Below are positions 25,884-35,015 of a stretch of DNA of 64,000 nt, in pieces. How positions within the stretch are numbered: position 1 is the first letter of the stretch; each line of letters opens with the position of its first letter. Where the stretch lies: positions 1,883,501-1,947,500 of the forward strand of contig NZ_CP031963.1 in NCBI RefSeq assembly GCF_003443675.1, read 5' to 3'. The notes beneath the pieces are model-generated. The model saw nothing but the letters and a program-made list of their open reading frames with translations, made no database searches and was not told where the DNA came from. Position numbers and translations under genes: made by a program. This DNA comes from Aquimarina sp. BL5. GTDB lineage: Bacteria > Bacteroidota > Bacteroidia > Flavobacteriales > Flavobacteriaceae.

Positions 25884-27191
25884 CTAAAGGTACTTTTCGA
25901 AATTTTTAACACGAATTGTTGCTCCTAGATCGTGTAATAAGTTATACAAACCAAAAAATGTTCTGTTGATATACAAGAAGTGTTTACTGCCTCTATTACC
26001 ATTCATTTTTCTCAGCTCTGTGTCTTTAGAATATTTTTCACTCAATTCTGTTATTGCTCCCCAGAACTTTTCATCTGCAAAATCAAATATTTCCATCTGA
26101 AAAGGAGTAGTAAAAAGACTTAACATCTCGTGGAATAACTCCGAGAAGAAAGCTCTTTCTTCTGGAGAATCATCTTCTCGAAGTATTTCCAACTCAAACA
26201 TTTTCAGGGCAAAAAAATCGGGGTCCTCTATGTTTTCTTTTTCAGCCAATTCAAAATAAGGAGTATAAAACTCTAACGGAACTTTCTTTACACAGCCAAA
26301 ATCTATTGCTATTAAATTATCATCCTTATCGACTAAGAAGTTACCAGGATGTGGATCTGCATGAACTGCTTTGAGGATATGCATTTGATACATATAAAAA
26401 TCCCAAAGCGCCTGTCCTATTTTATTGGCTTTTTCCTGATCTGTATTTTGCTTAGCGAATTCACTAAGGTGAACACCATCCATCCAATCCATCGTAATAA
26501 TACGTTTGCTGGATAATTCTTCATAATACTTAGGAAAAGTAAGATTAGGGATTCTGGAACAAGCTCCAGTTATTTCTTTACTTTGTTGTACTTCTAAAAC
26601 ATAATCTGTCTCTTCTAAAAGCTTTCCTTCCAATTCCTGAAAATATTTATCAGAATCTTTACCTTTTAAATTAAACATTCTGATGGCGATGGGTTTTACC
26701 ATCGCCAAATCAGAACTTATACTGTCTGCAACTCCAGGATATTGAATTTTCACAGCAAGTTTTTTCCCGTCTTTAGATGCCTTATGTACCTGTCCGATAC
26801 TAGCGGCGTTAACAGATTGAGTTGCAAACGTATCATATAAATCTTCCGGATACTTTCCGTGATATTTTTTGAATGTTCTTCTAACTAATGGTGCAGACAA
26901 TGGAGGAACACTAAATTGCGCTAAAGAAAATTTCTCTACATACGCATTAGGTAATATATTTTTCTCCATCGAAAGCATTTGCGCTACTTTTAGCGCGCTA
27001 CCTTTTAGGTTTTTTAATCCATCATAGATATCAGCAGCATTATTCTCATTAAGCTGATCTCTAGTAGTATTAGGATTAATAGCTTTTTTACTATAGTATT
27101 TAAGATAATTTCCACCTACCTTAACACCCGTCTTAACCAGCTCTGTTGTCCTTCCTATTTTTGTAGTTGGTATTTTATCTATAGTCTTCAT
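25884..27191 (-). CDS. ABC1/UbiB-family atypical kinase (AarF-like)
   Basis: A 435-residue protein of the ABC1 kinase-like family related to UbiB. The Ala-rich/KxGQ-type segment appears as LKGSALKVAQMLS (about 60-72), the lysine strand as LAVKIQYPGV, the catalytic loop as VHADPHPGNFLV and the metal-binding motif as AIDFGCVK. Family members are linked to ubiquinone or isoprenoid lipid metabolism; Bacteroidota use menaquinone, so the role here is open. It lies 42 bases after a TetR-type gene, a pairing I recall from other flavobacteria, and is probably controlled by it. Confidence 0.85.
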   Translation of the reverse strand: MKTIDKIPTTKIGRTTELVKTGVKVGGNYLKYYSKKAINPNTTRDQLNENNAADIYDGLKNLKGSALKVAQMLSMEKNILPNAYVEKFSLAQFSVPPLSAPLVRRTFKKYHGKYPEDLYDTFATQSVNAASIGQVHKASKDGKKLAVKIQYPGVADSISSDLAMVKPIAIRMFNLKGKDSDKYFQELEGKLLEETDYVLEVQQSKEITGACSRIPNLTFPKYYEELSSKRIITMDWMDGVHLSEFAKQNTDQEKANKIGQALWDFYMYQMHILKAVHADPHPGNFLVDKDDNLIAIDFGCVKKVPLEFYTPYFELAEKENIEDPDFFALKMFELEILREDDSPEERAFFSELFHEMLSLFTTPFQMEIFDFADEKFWGAITELSEKYSKDTELRKMNGNRGSKHFLYINRTFFGLYNLLHDLGATIRVKNFEKYL

Positions 27192-27233
27192 TGTATATTT
27201 TTAGTCTCTTTATGATTTGATTATCCTCTGTAA

Positions 27234-27899
27234 TTAATTCCACATTGTCTTTTCTTTCCAAAGAAATTTTCCAAAATCCAAAACACTACTCAGTGGCGTA
27301 TTATCAAATAAATCAAATATTGTATTAACAGATTTCTCTATTGCAATGTCAGTTTTTTCGAATCCAGCAGATTCATCGTCCATCCAAAATTTTAAAAGAA
27401 ATAAAAACTGTAACCAAGCACCTTCTGAATATACCGCAACAGGATTTTTCGCAATTCGAAACATTTTATCGTCATTATCTACCTCAATAAGTTCTTTGGC
27501 GAAATCTTTAATATGTTTTCGAAGTCCTTTTAACTGACCCATATTCTTTAGAGGCATTTCGTGATACTTTAAAGCAAATAACACATAACTACGATTTAGC
27601 GTTAATAACTCAAAAAATGTGTAAAAGAAAGTGAGCATTTTATCTTTACTAGATAATTTATCGTACTCTTCGTTACTATTCATTGCATCTATAGTAGTAC
27701 TAAAAAAAGTATTCCAAATTCTTTTATTCACACTATCTAAACTACCGAAGAAACTATAAAATTCTTCTTCTTTTATTTTAGATTCTTTGCAGAACTTAAA
27801 TACCGATTTAGGATAAGAATCGTGCTCTAAAGCGTAATTCATATAATTCGTAATGATATAATGACTATCAATTGTCTGTTTCTTTTTTGGAGAGGCCAT
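27234..27899 (-). CDS. TetR-family transcriptional regulator
   Basis: A 221-residue protein with an N-terminal helix-turn-helix (about 12-60: SHYIITNYMNYALEHDSYPK then FCKESKIKEEEFYSFFGS), the TetR layout in which a helix recognises DNA just before the YxxF-type turn. The remainder is helical and forms a ligand pocket. It probably controls itself and the aarF-like gene behind it. The inducing ligand is unknown. A weak -7 box (TATCTTTA, 27918-27925 on the minus strand) lies just upstream. Confidence 0.75.
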   Translation of the reverse strand: MASPKKKQTIDSHYIITNYMNYALEHDSYPKSVFKFCKESKIKEEEFYSFFGSLDSVNKRIWNTFFSTTIDAMNSNEEYDKLSSKDKMLTFFYTFFELLTLNRSYVLFALKYHEMPLKNMGQLKGLRKHIKDFAKELIEVDNDDKMFRIAKNPVAVYSEGAWLQFLFLLKFWMDDESAGFEKTDIAIEKSVNTIFDLFDNTPLSSVLDFGKFLWKEKTMWN

Positions 27900-28070
27900 A
27901 ATTACTAATTTACAGTGTAAAGATAATGATTGTTTAACTTTTTTGTAAAAAACCTAAACAAAAAATTTGTTAAAGTTGTTTCAGAAAAAATGAAACTTAA
28001 TTTAAACGTTTTACCATAGACGAAACAATGTTACTATCCTTACGTTTTATCAATCCCTCTCTTATTTCTG

Positions 28071-28084
28071 TGTCAGTTTGTCAG
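28071..28084 (+). promoter_or_regulatory. TGTCAG direct repeat upstream of htpG
   Basis: Two copies of TGTCAG separated by TT (28071-28076, 28079-28084), 73 bases before the htpG start. No good TAnnTTTG box is seen in this 257-base region, so heat-shock control by another factor is possible. The meaning is inferred. Confidence 0.35.
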
Positions 28085-28156
28085 CAATGTAGAATTGGTA
28101 TTTTTTTTGACTATAAAGAGTCCAGTAGTGATAATTAAAATTAAAACATAAATAAA

Positions 28157-30043
28157 ATGGCAACAGGAAGTATTAATGTATCAGTAGAAAACATTTTTCC
28201 TTTGATTAAAAAATTCTTGTATTCTGATCATGAGATCTTTTTACGAGAGTTAATATCTAACGCAACAGATGCGACTCTAAAACTAAAACATTTAACGAAT
28301 ATTGGTGAAGCTAAGGTAGAATATGGCGATCCTAGGATTGAAGTTAAAATTGACAAAGAAAATAAACTCCTGCATATCATTGATCAAGGGATTGGTATGA
28401 CAGCGGAAGAGGTTGAAAAATATATCAATCAGGTAGCTTTTTCTGGTGCTGAAGAATTCTTAGAGAAATATAAAGACAGCGCGAAAGATTCTGGAATTAT
28501 TGGACATTTTGGTTTAGGGTTCTACTCGGCATTTATGGTGGCTAATAAAGTAGAAATTATTACAAAATCATATACAGACGCACCAGCAGCACACTGGACT
28601 TGTGATGGCTCTCCTACTTATACAATAGAAGCCCACGATAAAACTGAAAGAGGAACAGAAATCATCCTACATATTGGAGAAGATGATACAGAATTCCTTG
28701 AAGAAAGTAGAATCAGTGAATTATTGGTAAAATATAATAAGTTTATGCCCGTTTCGATTAAATTCGGAACTAAAACAGAAACATTACCAAAACCAGAAGG
28801 AGCTAAAGAAGAAGATCCAGCACCTACTCAGGAAGTAGATAACATCATAAACAATCCTAATCCGGCTTGGACTAAACAACCTGCTGATCTAAAAGATGAA
28901 GATTATAAAGGTTTTTATAGAGAGTTGTATCCAATGCAGTTCGAAGAGCCTTTATTTAATATCCACCTTAACGTAGATTATCCATTTAACCTTACAGGGA
29001 TTTTATATTTCCCTAAGCTTGGACAGGATATGAATATGCAAAAGGATAAAATTCAATTATATCAAAATCAAGTTTTCGTAACGGATAATGTAGAAGGTAT
29101 TGTTCCTGAATTTTTAACAATGCTTCGTGGTGTTATTGATTCTCCTGACATTCCGTTAAATGTTTCTAGATCTTATTTACAAGCAGATGGTGCTGTAAAG
29201 AAAATCTCTAGTTATATCACACGTAAAGTGGCGGATAAACTGAATTCTTTATTCAAAAATGATAGAGAAGATTTTGAAAAGAAATGGAATGATATTAAAG
29301 TAGTGATCGAATATGGAATGCTTTCTGAAGATAAGTTCTTCGAAAAAGCTGATAAATTTGCATTATACCCTACTGTTGATGGCACCTATTTCACTTTTGA
29401 AGAATTACAGGAAAAAATAAAAGAAAATCAAACAGATAAAGATAATAAACTAGTTGTCTTATATGCTTCTGATAAAGATGAGCAACATGCATATATCGCT
29501 TCGGCAAAAGATAAAGGATACGAAGTATTATTGCTAGATTCACCGATTGTTTCGCATCTGATCCAGAAACTAGAAACTAGTAAAGAAAATATTTCTTTTG
29601 TTCGTGTAGATGGTGATCATATCGATAACCTGATTAAAAAAGACGAGGAAACTATTTCTAAACTATCAGATGAAGAAAAAGATGCGTTAAAAGTTGATCT
29701 AGAAAAAGTGATTCCTGCTGATAAATATACGGTTCAGTTAGAAGCTATGGATAGTAATGCTTCTCCGTTTATAATTACACAACCAGAGTTTATGCGTCGT
29801 ATGAAAGAGATGCAGCAAACTGGCGGCGGTGGAATGAATATGTTTGGTAATATGCCAGAGATGTACAATCTAATTGTGAATACAAATCATGAGTTGATTG
29901 GACAAATTAAAGACACTAAAACCGATAAAAAGAAGGAGCGCTTGATAAAGCAATCACTGGATTTAGCAAGATTATCACAGAATTTACTTAAAGGTGAAGA
30001 ATTGACTGAATTTGTAAAACGTAGTTTTGAGATGATTAAATAA
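28157..30043 (+). CDS. htpG: Molecular chaperone HtpG (Hsp90)
   Basis: A 628-residue cytosolic ATP-driven chaperone dimer. The GHKL ATPase domain (1-about 220) shows FLRELISNATDATLKLK, IIDQGIGMTAEEV and GHFGLGFYSAFMV, with the catalytic Glu in the first. The middle domain has YPFNLTGILYFPK and NVSRSYLQ, a common HtpG phrase. The dimerisation domain closes the protein, and GGGGMNMFGNMPEMYNL is the usual C-terminal hydrophobic patch of Bacteroidota HtpG. A tandem repeat and a hairpin terminator follow. Confidence 0.97.
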   Translation: MATGSINVSVENIFPLIKKFLYSDHEIFLRELISNATDATLKLKHLTNIGEAKVEYGDPRIEVKIDKENKLLHIIDQGIGMTAEEVEKYINQVAFSGAEEFLEKYKDSAKDSGIIGHFGLGFYSAFMVANKVEIITKSYTDAPAAHWTCDGSPTYTIEAHDKTERGTEIILHIGEDDTEFLEESRISELLVKYNKFMPVSIKFGTKTETLPKPEGAKEEDPAPTQEVDNIINNPNPAWTKQPADLKDEDYKGFYRELYPMQFEEPLFNIHLNVDYPFNLTGILYFPKLGQDMNMQKDKIQLYQNQVFVTDNVEGIVPEFLTMLRGVIDSPDIPLNVSRSYLQADGAVKKISSYITRKVADKLNSLFKNDREDFEKKWNDIKVVIEYGMLSEDKFFEKADKFALYPTVDGTYFTFEELQEKIKENQTDKDNKLVVLYASDKDEQHAYIASAKDKGYEVLLLDSPIVSHLIQKLETSKENISFVRVDGDHIDNLIKKDEETISKLSDEEKDALKVDLEKVIPADKYTVQLEAMDSNASPFIITQPEFMRRMKEMQQTGGGGMNMFGNMPEMYNLIVNTNHELIGQIKDTKTDKKKERLIKQSLDLARLSQNLLKGEELTEFVKRSFEMIK

Positions 30044-30048
30044 AGAAA

Positions 30049-30095
30049 TTAGATATTAGATCGCTAACGCTATTAGATATTAGACCGCTTTGCTA
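30049..30095 (+). repeat. Two tandem 23-24 bp repeats after htpG
   Basis: Unit 1 (30049-30072) and unit 2 (30073-30095) share TTAGATATTAGA, then CGCT and GCTA. The second unit forms the left arm of the following terminator, so the repeat may be a by-product of terminator duplication. Confidence 0.7.
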
Positions 30096-30118
30096 TTAAA
30101 CAGTAGAGCGGTTTTTTA
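30084..30118 (+). terminator. Terminator after htpG
   Basis: ACCGCT pairs with AGCGGT around a 17-base loop, followed by six T residues. It lies 41 bases past the htpG stop. Confidence 0.65.
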
Positions 30119-30185
30119 TTTCTACCTTTTTATAACATATTTTATTATTTTTACAATATCACTTTCCGTATGGATAATAATACAA

Positions 30186-31169
30186 ATGAGGAATACAATT
30201 TATCTTTTCGTACTTATACTATCAGTTTGTTTTAAAACAAATGGACAAGAAATCGTTTCGGGTTATTTACACTTGGAAAACTCTGAGAATTGGGAGCAAA
30301 AAGTAAATTTAAGCAAAGTACAATTAAACGGTAAGGCTAATGGACATACCTATATACCTATTGCTTCTTCCGTTCTTTCTAAAGAAGGATACTTCTCTTT
30401 TGATCAAAAATGGTTTGATAACAAAGATCACATATATAGAATTCATGTAAATCCAATTAAATCAATATCAAGACGCACAGGTCTTGCTAAAAATTCTAAG
30501 TTATTTATTTTATCAAAAAATGACTCCATTTATTTTAAAAAAGGAACATCACCATTTGATTCCTATACTACCAATAATAAGGCTCACAAGGAATGGGAAC
30601 AACTAAAAAAATTCGAATCTAAATTTGAAAGTCTACACGACGATTTTGATACGGAAAAGTACTTACTTAGAACCAAAGGATATGTAAAAGACTCCTTGCA
30701 AATTCTTCTGGTAAAATTAATAAGTATTAAAAAACTTGATGATAAGAAATTACTAGAAAAAGATATTAAAGAAAATACTGCTTATTATACCAGCTTATTA
30801 AAAGAATTAAAATCAAGTGAAATCGATCCTGCGCTATTCTTGTATCTAGAGAATAAACTTTCTTTAGTTTATTTAGAAAATACTGATGAAAAATATTCCA
30901 TTAGTGTAGTACTAAATGGTATAGCTGGATTGGTTATTACATTTCTTGTTCTTTTAATTTTCAGAAGACGACGAAATCGTAATAATAATGATTTAGTGCC
31001 TTTAAGTAAACAAGAAAATACTATAAAGGAGTTAATCATTTCCGGAAAAAGCAATAAGGAAATTGCCAATGAACTGTTTATTAGCATCAACACTGTAAAA
31101 ACACATATCTCCAACATTTACAGTAAATTACACATTACTAGCCGAAAAGAATTATTGTTAAAAAAATAA
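30186..31169 (+). CDS. Membrane-anchored LuxR-type regulator with periplasmic domain
   Basis: A protein of about 327 residues starting at ATG 30186. It has a signal peptide ending TNGQ, an extracytoplasmic domain of about 215 residues, one transmembrane helix (GIAGLVITFLVLLIF) with an RRRRNR stop-transfer, and a cytoplasmic LuxR-type helix-turn-helix (about 270-327: LSKQENTIKELIISGKSNKE, then INTVKTHISNIYSKL). This is a one-component design in which a periplasmic sensor is fused to a DNA-binding domain that stays at the membrane. A longer frame from TTG 30090 would begin inside the htpG terminator and is rejected. It lies 98 bases before the DUF2723 gene; its targets are unknown. Confidence 0.8.
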   Translation: MRNTIYLFVLILSVCFKTNGQEIVSGYLHLENSENWEQKVNLSKVQLNGKANGHTYIPIASSVLSKEGYFSFDQKWFDNKDHIYRIHVNPIKSISRRTGLAKNSKLFILSKNDSIYFKKGTSPFDSYTTNNKAHKEWEQLKKFESKFESLHDDFDTEKYLLRTKGYVKDSLQILLVKLISIKKLDDKKLLEKDIKENTAYYTSLLKELKSSEIDPALFLYLENKLSLVYLENTDEKYSISVVLNGIAGLVITFLVLLIFRRRRNRNNNDLVPLSKQENTIKELIISGKSNKEIANELFISINTVKTHISNIYSKLHITSRKELLLKK

Positions 31170-31267
31170 AATCATACTAGTACTAGTACTTTATTACATC
31201 TTCTAACGCCTCACTTTTTTAAATTTTTACTCGTCATTTGATTACCTAAAAAAGGCAATCAATACAA

Positions 31268-34200
31268 ATGAATATATCTCTTTTTAAAAAGTGGAATCGT
31301 ATACTGGGTTGGACCGTATTTCTTATTTCTTTACTAGTCTATATTAATACAGTAGAACCTACAAATAGTTTTTGGGATGTAGGTGAATATATTTCAGCAT
31401 CTTCAAAGTTACAAATCGGACATCCTCCTGGCGCCCCATTGTTTCAAATGATAGGAGCTTTTGCTTCTAATTTCGCTATGAACCCAGAACAAATTGCATA
31501 TACATTAAACATCACATCAGGAATTGCAAGTTCATTTACTATACTTTTTATGTTTTGGTCAATTACCATTTTACTGACTAATTTGGCAAAGGCTAAATCA
31601 AATCTTACAAAAAGTACTTGTATTGCCATACTAGGAGGCGGAGTCACAGGTTCCCTGGCTTTTGCTTTTACAGATAGTTTTTGGTTTAATGCTGTAGAGG
31701 CCGAAGTTTATGCAATGGCGACTCTTATCCTCTCTGTTATGTTTTATTTAGGGCTTTTATGGCAACGAGATATGAATCAAACACAAGGAAATAAATGGAT
31801 TATTCTAATTTCTTTTATCATAGGATTATCCTTTGGTGTTCATTTTATGGGGTTACTCTCCATTCCAGCAATAGGGTTGCTCTACTATTTTAAAAATTAT
31901 AAAATCATTACACTCAAAAATTTTATAATCGCAAATCTTATTGTGATTGCAGTGTTACTATTTATTTTTAAGATGCTTTTACCCTATACACTTGCGTATT
32001 TTGGTAGTTTAGAAATCTTCTTTGTAAATTCAATCGGATTACCTTTTCATTCAGGGACCATTATTGCCGGTATAAGTTTGATAATTTGTTTTTACTTGGG
32101 ATTAAAATACGCAAGAAAAAAATCTTATCCATTAATTCATACTTCCTTACTTTGTATTCTTTTTATTCTAATTGGTTTTTCTAGCTGGTTAATGATTCCG
32201 ATTAGAGCAACTGCTGGCACGGTAATTAATGAAAACAACCCGAATAATGCCAGAGAATTATTAGCATACTACAATCTAGAACAATACCCTAAAACGCATC
32301 TATTCTATGGCCCCCAATTCACAGAAATCTATGGCAATTTAGATGAAAATGAACCCTATTTAGATGACAAACCGAAATACGAAAAAGATCTAAATACGGG
32401 AAAATATGTGATCGTTAACGATTGGAAAAATGCTAAACAGAATTTAGACAATACTCATAAAACTTTATTGCCAAGAATGTGGAGTTCCGAACATATCAGT
32501 AATTATATGCTATTTAGTGGACCATTGAAATTTTCTATAAAAGCTGAATATCAGGATGAAAAGGAACTTATAGATACTGTTATTGATTTTAGAAAACAAT
32601 ATGCAGCAGACCAATTAGATTATAGTGATTATCACAAATTCTTAGAATCATTTGGTCAATTTCTGGATGTCCGACCGCCTTCATTTTGGGATAATGTATC
32701 CTATCTCTTTCAGTACCAAATTAATTATATGTATTGGCGGTATTTTATGTGGAACTTTGTTGGAAGACAAGATGATGTCCAAGGAAAGTTATCTTCTTTA
32801 CATGGTAATTGGCTTAGTGGAATTACTTTTATTGATGAATATCGACTTGGATCTCAAGATAATTTACCATTAGATGTAACGAAGAACAAAGCTAGAAATA
32901 CGTATTACTTCATTCCTCTTATTTTCGGTTTGATTGGATTAGTTTTTCAATTGAAGCATGATAAAAAAAATTTCTGGATATTATTTATGTTCTTTTTGTT
33001 TACAGGATTATCATTAAAAATATACCTTAATGAAAGGCCTTTTGAACCTAGAGAAAGAGATTATGCTCTGGTTGGCTCTTTCTATGTATTTGCCATTTGG
33101 ATTGCCTTTGGAGTATATGCACTTTTCGACATATTAAAGGATCAAATGAACGCTAAGAAAGCTGCGTACATAATAATTCTCATTTCTTTACTTGGAGTTC
33201 CTTCCCTATTGATTGCACAAAACTGGGACGATCATGATCGATCCAATCGATATACTGCTCAATCATCCGCAAAAACATACTTATCCTCTTGTCAGAAAGA
33301 TGCGATTCTATTTTCTATTGGCGATAATGATAGTTTCCCTTTGTGGTATGTACAAGAGATAGAAGGATTTCGAACAGATATACGTATTCTCATCACCAAT
33401 TTATTGGCTACAGATTGGTACATCGATCAGATGAAAAAAGCAGCGTATGAAGGTAAGCCCGTTCCTTCTCAATTAGAGCACACATTTTATACATATGGAA
33501 ATAATGATGCAGTTTTCTACAAAAAGGTAACAAAGGACACTATGCTGATCAAAAATTGGATGCGATGGATCACATCAGATGATGATAGGACCAAAGGGGA
33601 ACTTATCAATGGAAAAGTTGTTTCTACATTTCCGACAAAGAATATTCGAATACCTGTTGATAAGGAAGCTGTTTTAAAAAACGGAATAGTGTCTGAAAAA
33701 GATGCGGATAACATAGTACCATATATTGATATACAACTAAAAGGTAATTACATCCCAAAACATAGATTGGTCATGTTAGATATCATTGCTAATAACAATT
33801 GGGAACGCCCTATTTATTTTACTGGTGGAAGTTTTGGAGATGATGATTATATCTGGATGAAAGACTATTTACAATTAGACGGAATGACATATAAACTTGT
33901 TCCTATCAAAACTAAAGTGAATCCAAACAATCCATATCAATTAGGAAGAGTTGACACTAATGTGATGTATAAAAATGTGAAGGAGTGGGATTGGGGAAAT
34001 GGAGATAGTACAGAAATCTATCATGACACAGAAACTAGAAAAAACGGAATATCCTACAGAACCAATCTTGGCAGATTAGCCAATCAGTTAATTAAGGAAA
34101 ATCAGCTTCTTAAAGCTGAAGAAATCCTGGACTTGGGAATAGAAAAAATGCCGTTGGATATTTATGAATATTATACACCATTACATGCTTTTGTAGGCAG

Positions 34201-34543
34201 CTATTATGAAATAGATAAAAAAGAAAAAGCAAGAAGTTTATGGAAACAATTAGCTACAAAATATCAAGAACAACTACGTTATTTTTCAAACCTATCTTAC
34301 GAAAGACAGCAAGAATATTTTGAAAGCATTATGGATAACGTGACATATTATCGAGATCTTGTGGATACTCTGGTTGAAAATCAGGATAAAGAACTTATAA
34401 ATGAAGAAATAGACACTTTCAACCGATACATTAACTTGTTTCCAAGGTTTTTTGCTAAACAAGAAAAATCTAATCCAAATACTACATTAGAAGATAAAGA
34501 GAATTTATTGAAAGAATTGAGATCGGAGCAAGAAATTGAGTAG
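31268..34543 (+). CDS. DUF2723 (glycosyltransferase family 117-type) membrane protein
   Basis: A 1091-residue membrane protein. The N-terminal half has about 12 hydrophobic segments with the DUF2723 signature FWDVGEYISASSKLQIGHPP and GHPPGAPLFQ. The acidic motif in the first loop (D-x2-E) resembles the catalytic loop of protein O-mannosyltransferases; related TMEM260 proteins transfer mannose to proteins, so protein O-glycosylation of secreted proteins is likely. A second part (about 620-1091) contains FSIGDNDSFPLWY and RPIYFTGG, followed by a TPR-like helical tail (LLKAEEILDLGIEKMP). It may modify T9SS or periplasmic proteins, but that is inference. Confidence 0.85.
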   Translation: MNISLFKKWNRILGWTVFLISLLVYINTVEPTNSFWDVGEYISASSKLQIGHPPGAPLFQMIGAFASNFAMNPEQIAYTLNITSGIASSFTILFMFWSITILLTNLAKAKSNLTKSTCIAILGGGVTGSLAFAFTDSFWFNAVEAEVYAMATLILSVMFYLGLLWQRDMNQTQGNKWIILISFIIGLSFGVHFMGLLSIPAIGLLYYFKNYKIITLKNFIIANLIVIAVLLFIFKMLLPYTLAYFGSLEIFFVNSIGLPFHSGTIIAGISLIICFYLGLKYARKKSYPLIHTSLLCILFILIGFSSWLMIPIRATAGTVINENNPNNARELLAYYNLEQYPKTHLFYGPQFTEIYGNLDENEPYLDDKPKYEKDLNTGKYVIVNDWKNAKQNLDNTHKTLLPRMWSSEHISNYMLFSGPLKFSIKAEYQDEKELIDTVIDFRKQYAADQLDYSDYHKFLESFGQFLDVRPPSFWDNVSYLFQYQINYMYWRYFMWNFVGRQDDVQGKLSSLHGNWLSGITFIDEYRLGSQDNLPLDVTKNKARNTYYFIPLIFGLIGLVFQLKHDKKNFWILFMFFLFTGLSLKIYLNERPFEPRERDYALVGSFYVFAIWIAFGVYALFDILKDQMNAKKAAYIIILISLLGVPSLLIAQNWDDHDRSNRYTAQSSAKTYLSSCQKDAILFSIGDNDSFPLWYVQEIEGFRTDIRILITNLLATDWYIDQMKKAAYEGKPVPSQLEHTFYTYGNNDAVFYKKVTKDTMLIKNWMRWITSDDDRTKGELINGKVVSTFPTKNIRIPVDKEAVLKNGIVSEKDADNIVPYIDIQLKGNYIPKHRLVMLDIIANNNWERPIYFTGGSFGDDDYIWMKDYLQLDGMTYKLVPIKTKVNPNNPYQLGRVDTNVMYKNVKEWDWGNGDSTEIYHDTETRKNGISYRTNLGRLANQLIKENQLLKAEEILDLGIEKMPLDIYEYYTPLHAFVGSYYEIDKKEKARSLWKQLATKYQEQLRYFSNLSYERQQEYFESIMDNVTYYRDLVDTLVENQDKELINEEIDTFNRYINLFPRFFAKQEKSNPNTTLEDKENLLKELRSEQEIE

Positions 34544-34610
34544 TTTAAGACTAAATCAAAATCTTAGAGCGTCTAGCTTTCATACTGCAAAAATTGATTT
34601 TTTTTTAAGT

Positions 34611-34631
34611 ACACGAATAATCTATTCGTGT
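34611..34631. repeat. 9-bp inverted repeat (ACACGAATA / TATTCGTGT)
   Basis: A perfect 9-bp inverted repeat with a 3-base centre lies upstream of the MarR-regulon operator at 34655. No T-run follows, so it is more likely a protein-binding site than a terminator. Confidence 0.45.
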
Positions 34632-34654
34632 TAAAATCTATAAAATTATTTTTT

Positions 34655-34679
34655 TAGTTAGGATTCCTTACTATATTTG
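34655..34679 (+). promoter_or_regulatory. Operator A overlapping the -7 box of the Trx-like gene
   Basis: TAGTTAGGATTCCTTACTA (34655-34673) is a near-palindrome (8 of 9 pairs). Its right end runs into TATATTTG (34672-34679), a perfect -7 box. A repressor bound here would block the promoter 35 bases before the ATG at 34714. The same palindrome recurs at 34961 and 36026. Confidence 0.7.
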
Positions 34680-34713
34680 TATCAGAATATTTTTAACCTT
34701 AAAAATCATTAAA

Positions 34714-34947
34714 ATGAGTAAATCAATTTTTTATCACGCAGGATGTCCCGTTTGTGTCACTGCCGAACAAGACATCGTAAACCTAATTGGAGCTTCGAAC
34801 GTAGATATCATCCATCTTGGAGAGGAGCAATCAATAATTACCAATGCGGAGAAAGCTGGCGTTCAATCTGTTCCTGCGTTAGTAACTCCCAATGGAAATG
34901 TATTGCATATTAACTTTGGTGCATCCTTATCCGATGTAAAAAAGTAA
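34714..34947 (+). CDS. Thioredoxin/glutaredoxin-like small protein (CPVC)
   Basis: A 77-residue protein of thioredoxin-like type with the redox pair C11-PV-C14 in FYHAGCPVCVTAEQDI near the N-terminus, then a helix, a strand (VDIIHLG) and the conserved cis-Pro-like loop VQSVPALVTPNG. It is shorter than glutaredoxins and resembles small redox-active thioredoxin-like proteins. It is cytoplasmic, with no signal peptide. It is the first gene of a four-gene cluster ending in a MarR regulator, with operator A overlapping its promoter. A role in thiol or metal handling is inferred. Confidence 0.8.
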   Translation: MSKSIFYHAGCPVCVTAEQDIVNLIGASNVDIIHLGEEQSIITNAEKAGVQSVPALVTPNGNVLHINFGASLSDVKK

Positions 34948-34960
34948 AAATTTAAACATA

Positions 34961-34996
34961 ATAGTTAGGATTCCTAATTATTAGGATCCTAACTAT
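34961..34996 (+). promoter_or_regulatory. Operator B: double palindrome before the exported-protein gene
   Basis: Two back-to-back copies of the TTAGGAT(T)CCTAA palindrome occupy 36 bases (about 34961-34979 and 34980-34996); the whole is nearly symmetric, with GTTAGGAT on the left and ATCCTAAC on the right. It fills the 68-base gap between the Trx-like gene and the exported-protein gene. No TAnnTTTG box is evident, so it may act on an internal promoter of another form. Confidence 0.7.
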
Positions 34997-35015
34997 TATA
35001 AAATCAATAGAAATT

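Noticed and set aside
30090..30185. N-terminal extension of the LuxR-type regulator from TTG 30090
   Set aside because: The extension begins inside the htpG terminator hairpin and hides a good signal peptide that starts at ATG 30186.
31175..31188. Palindrome TACTAGTACTAGTA after the LuxR-type gene as terminator
   Set aside because: It is AT-rich, lacks a T-run, and could be simple sequence; no function assigned.
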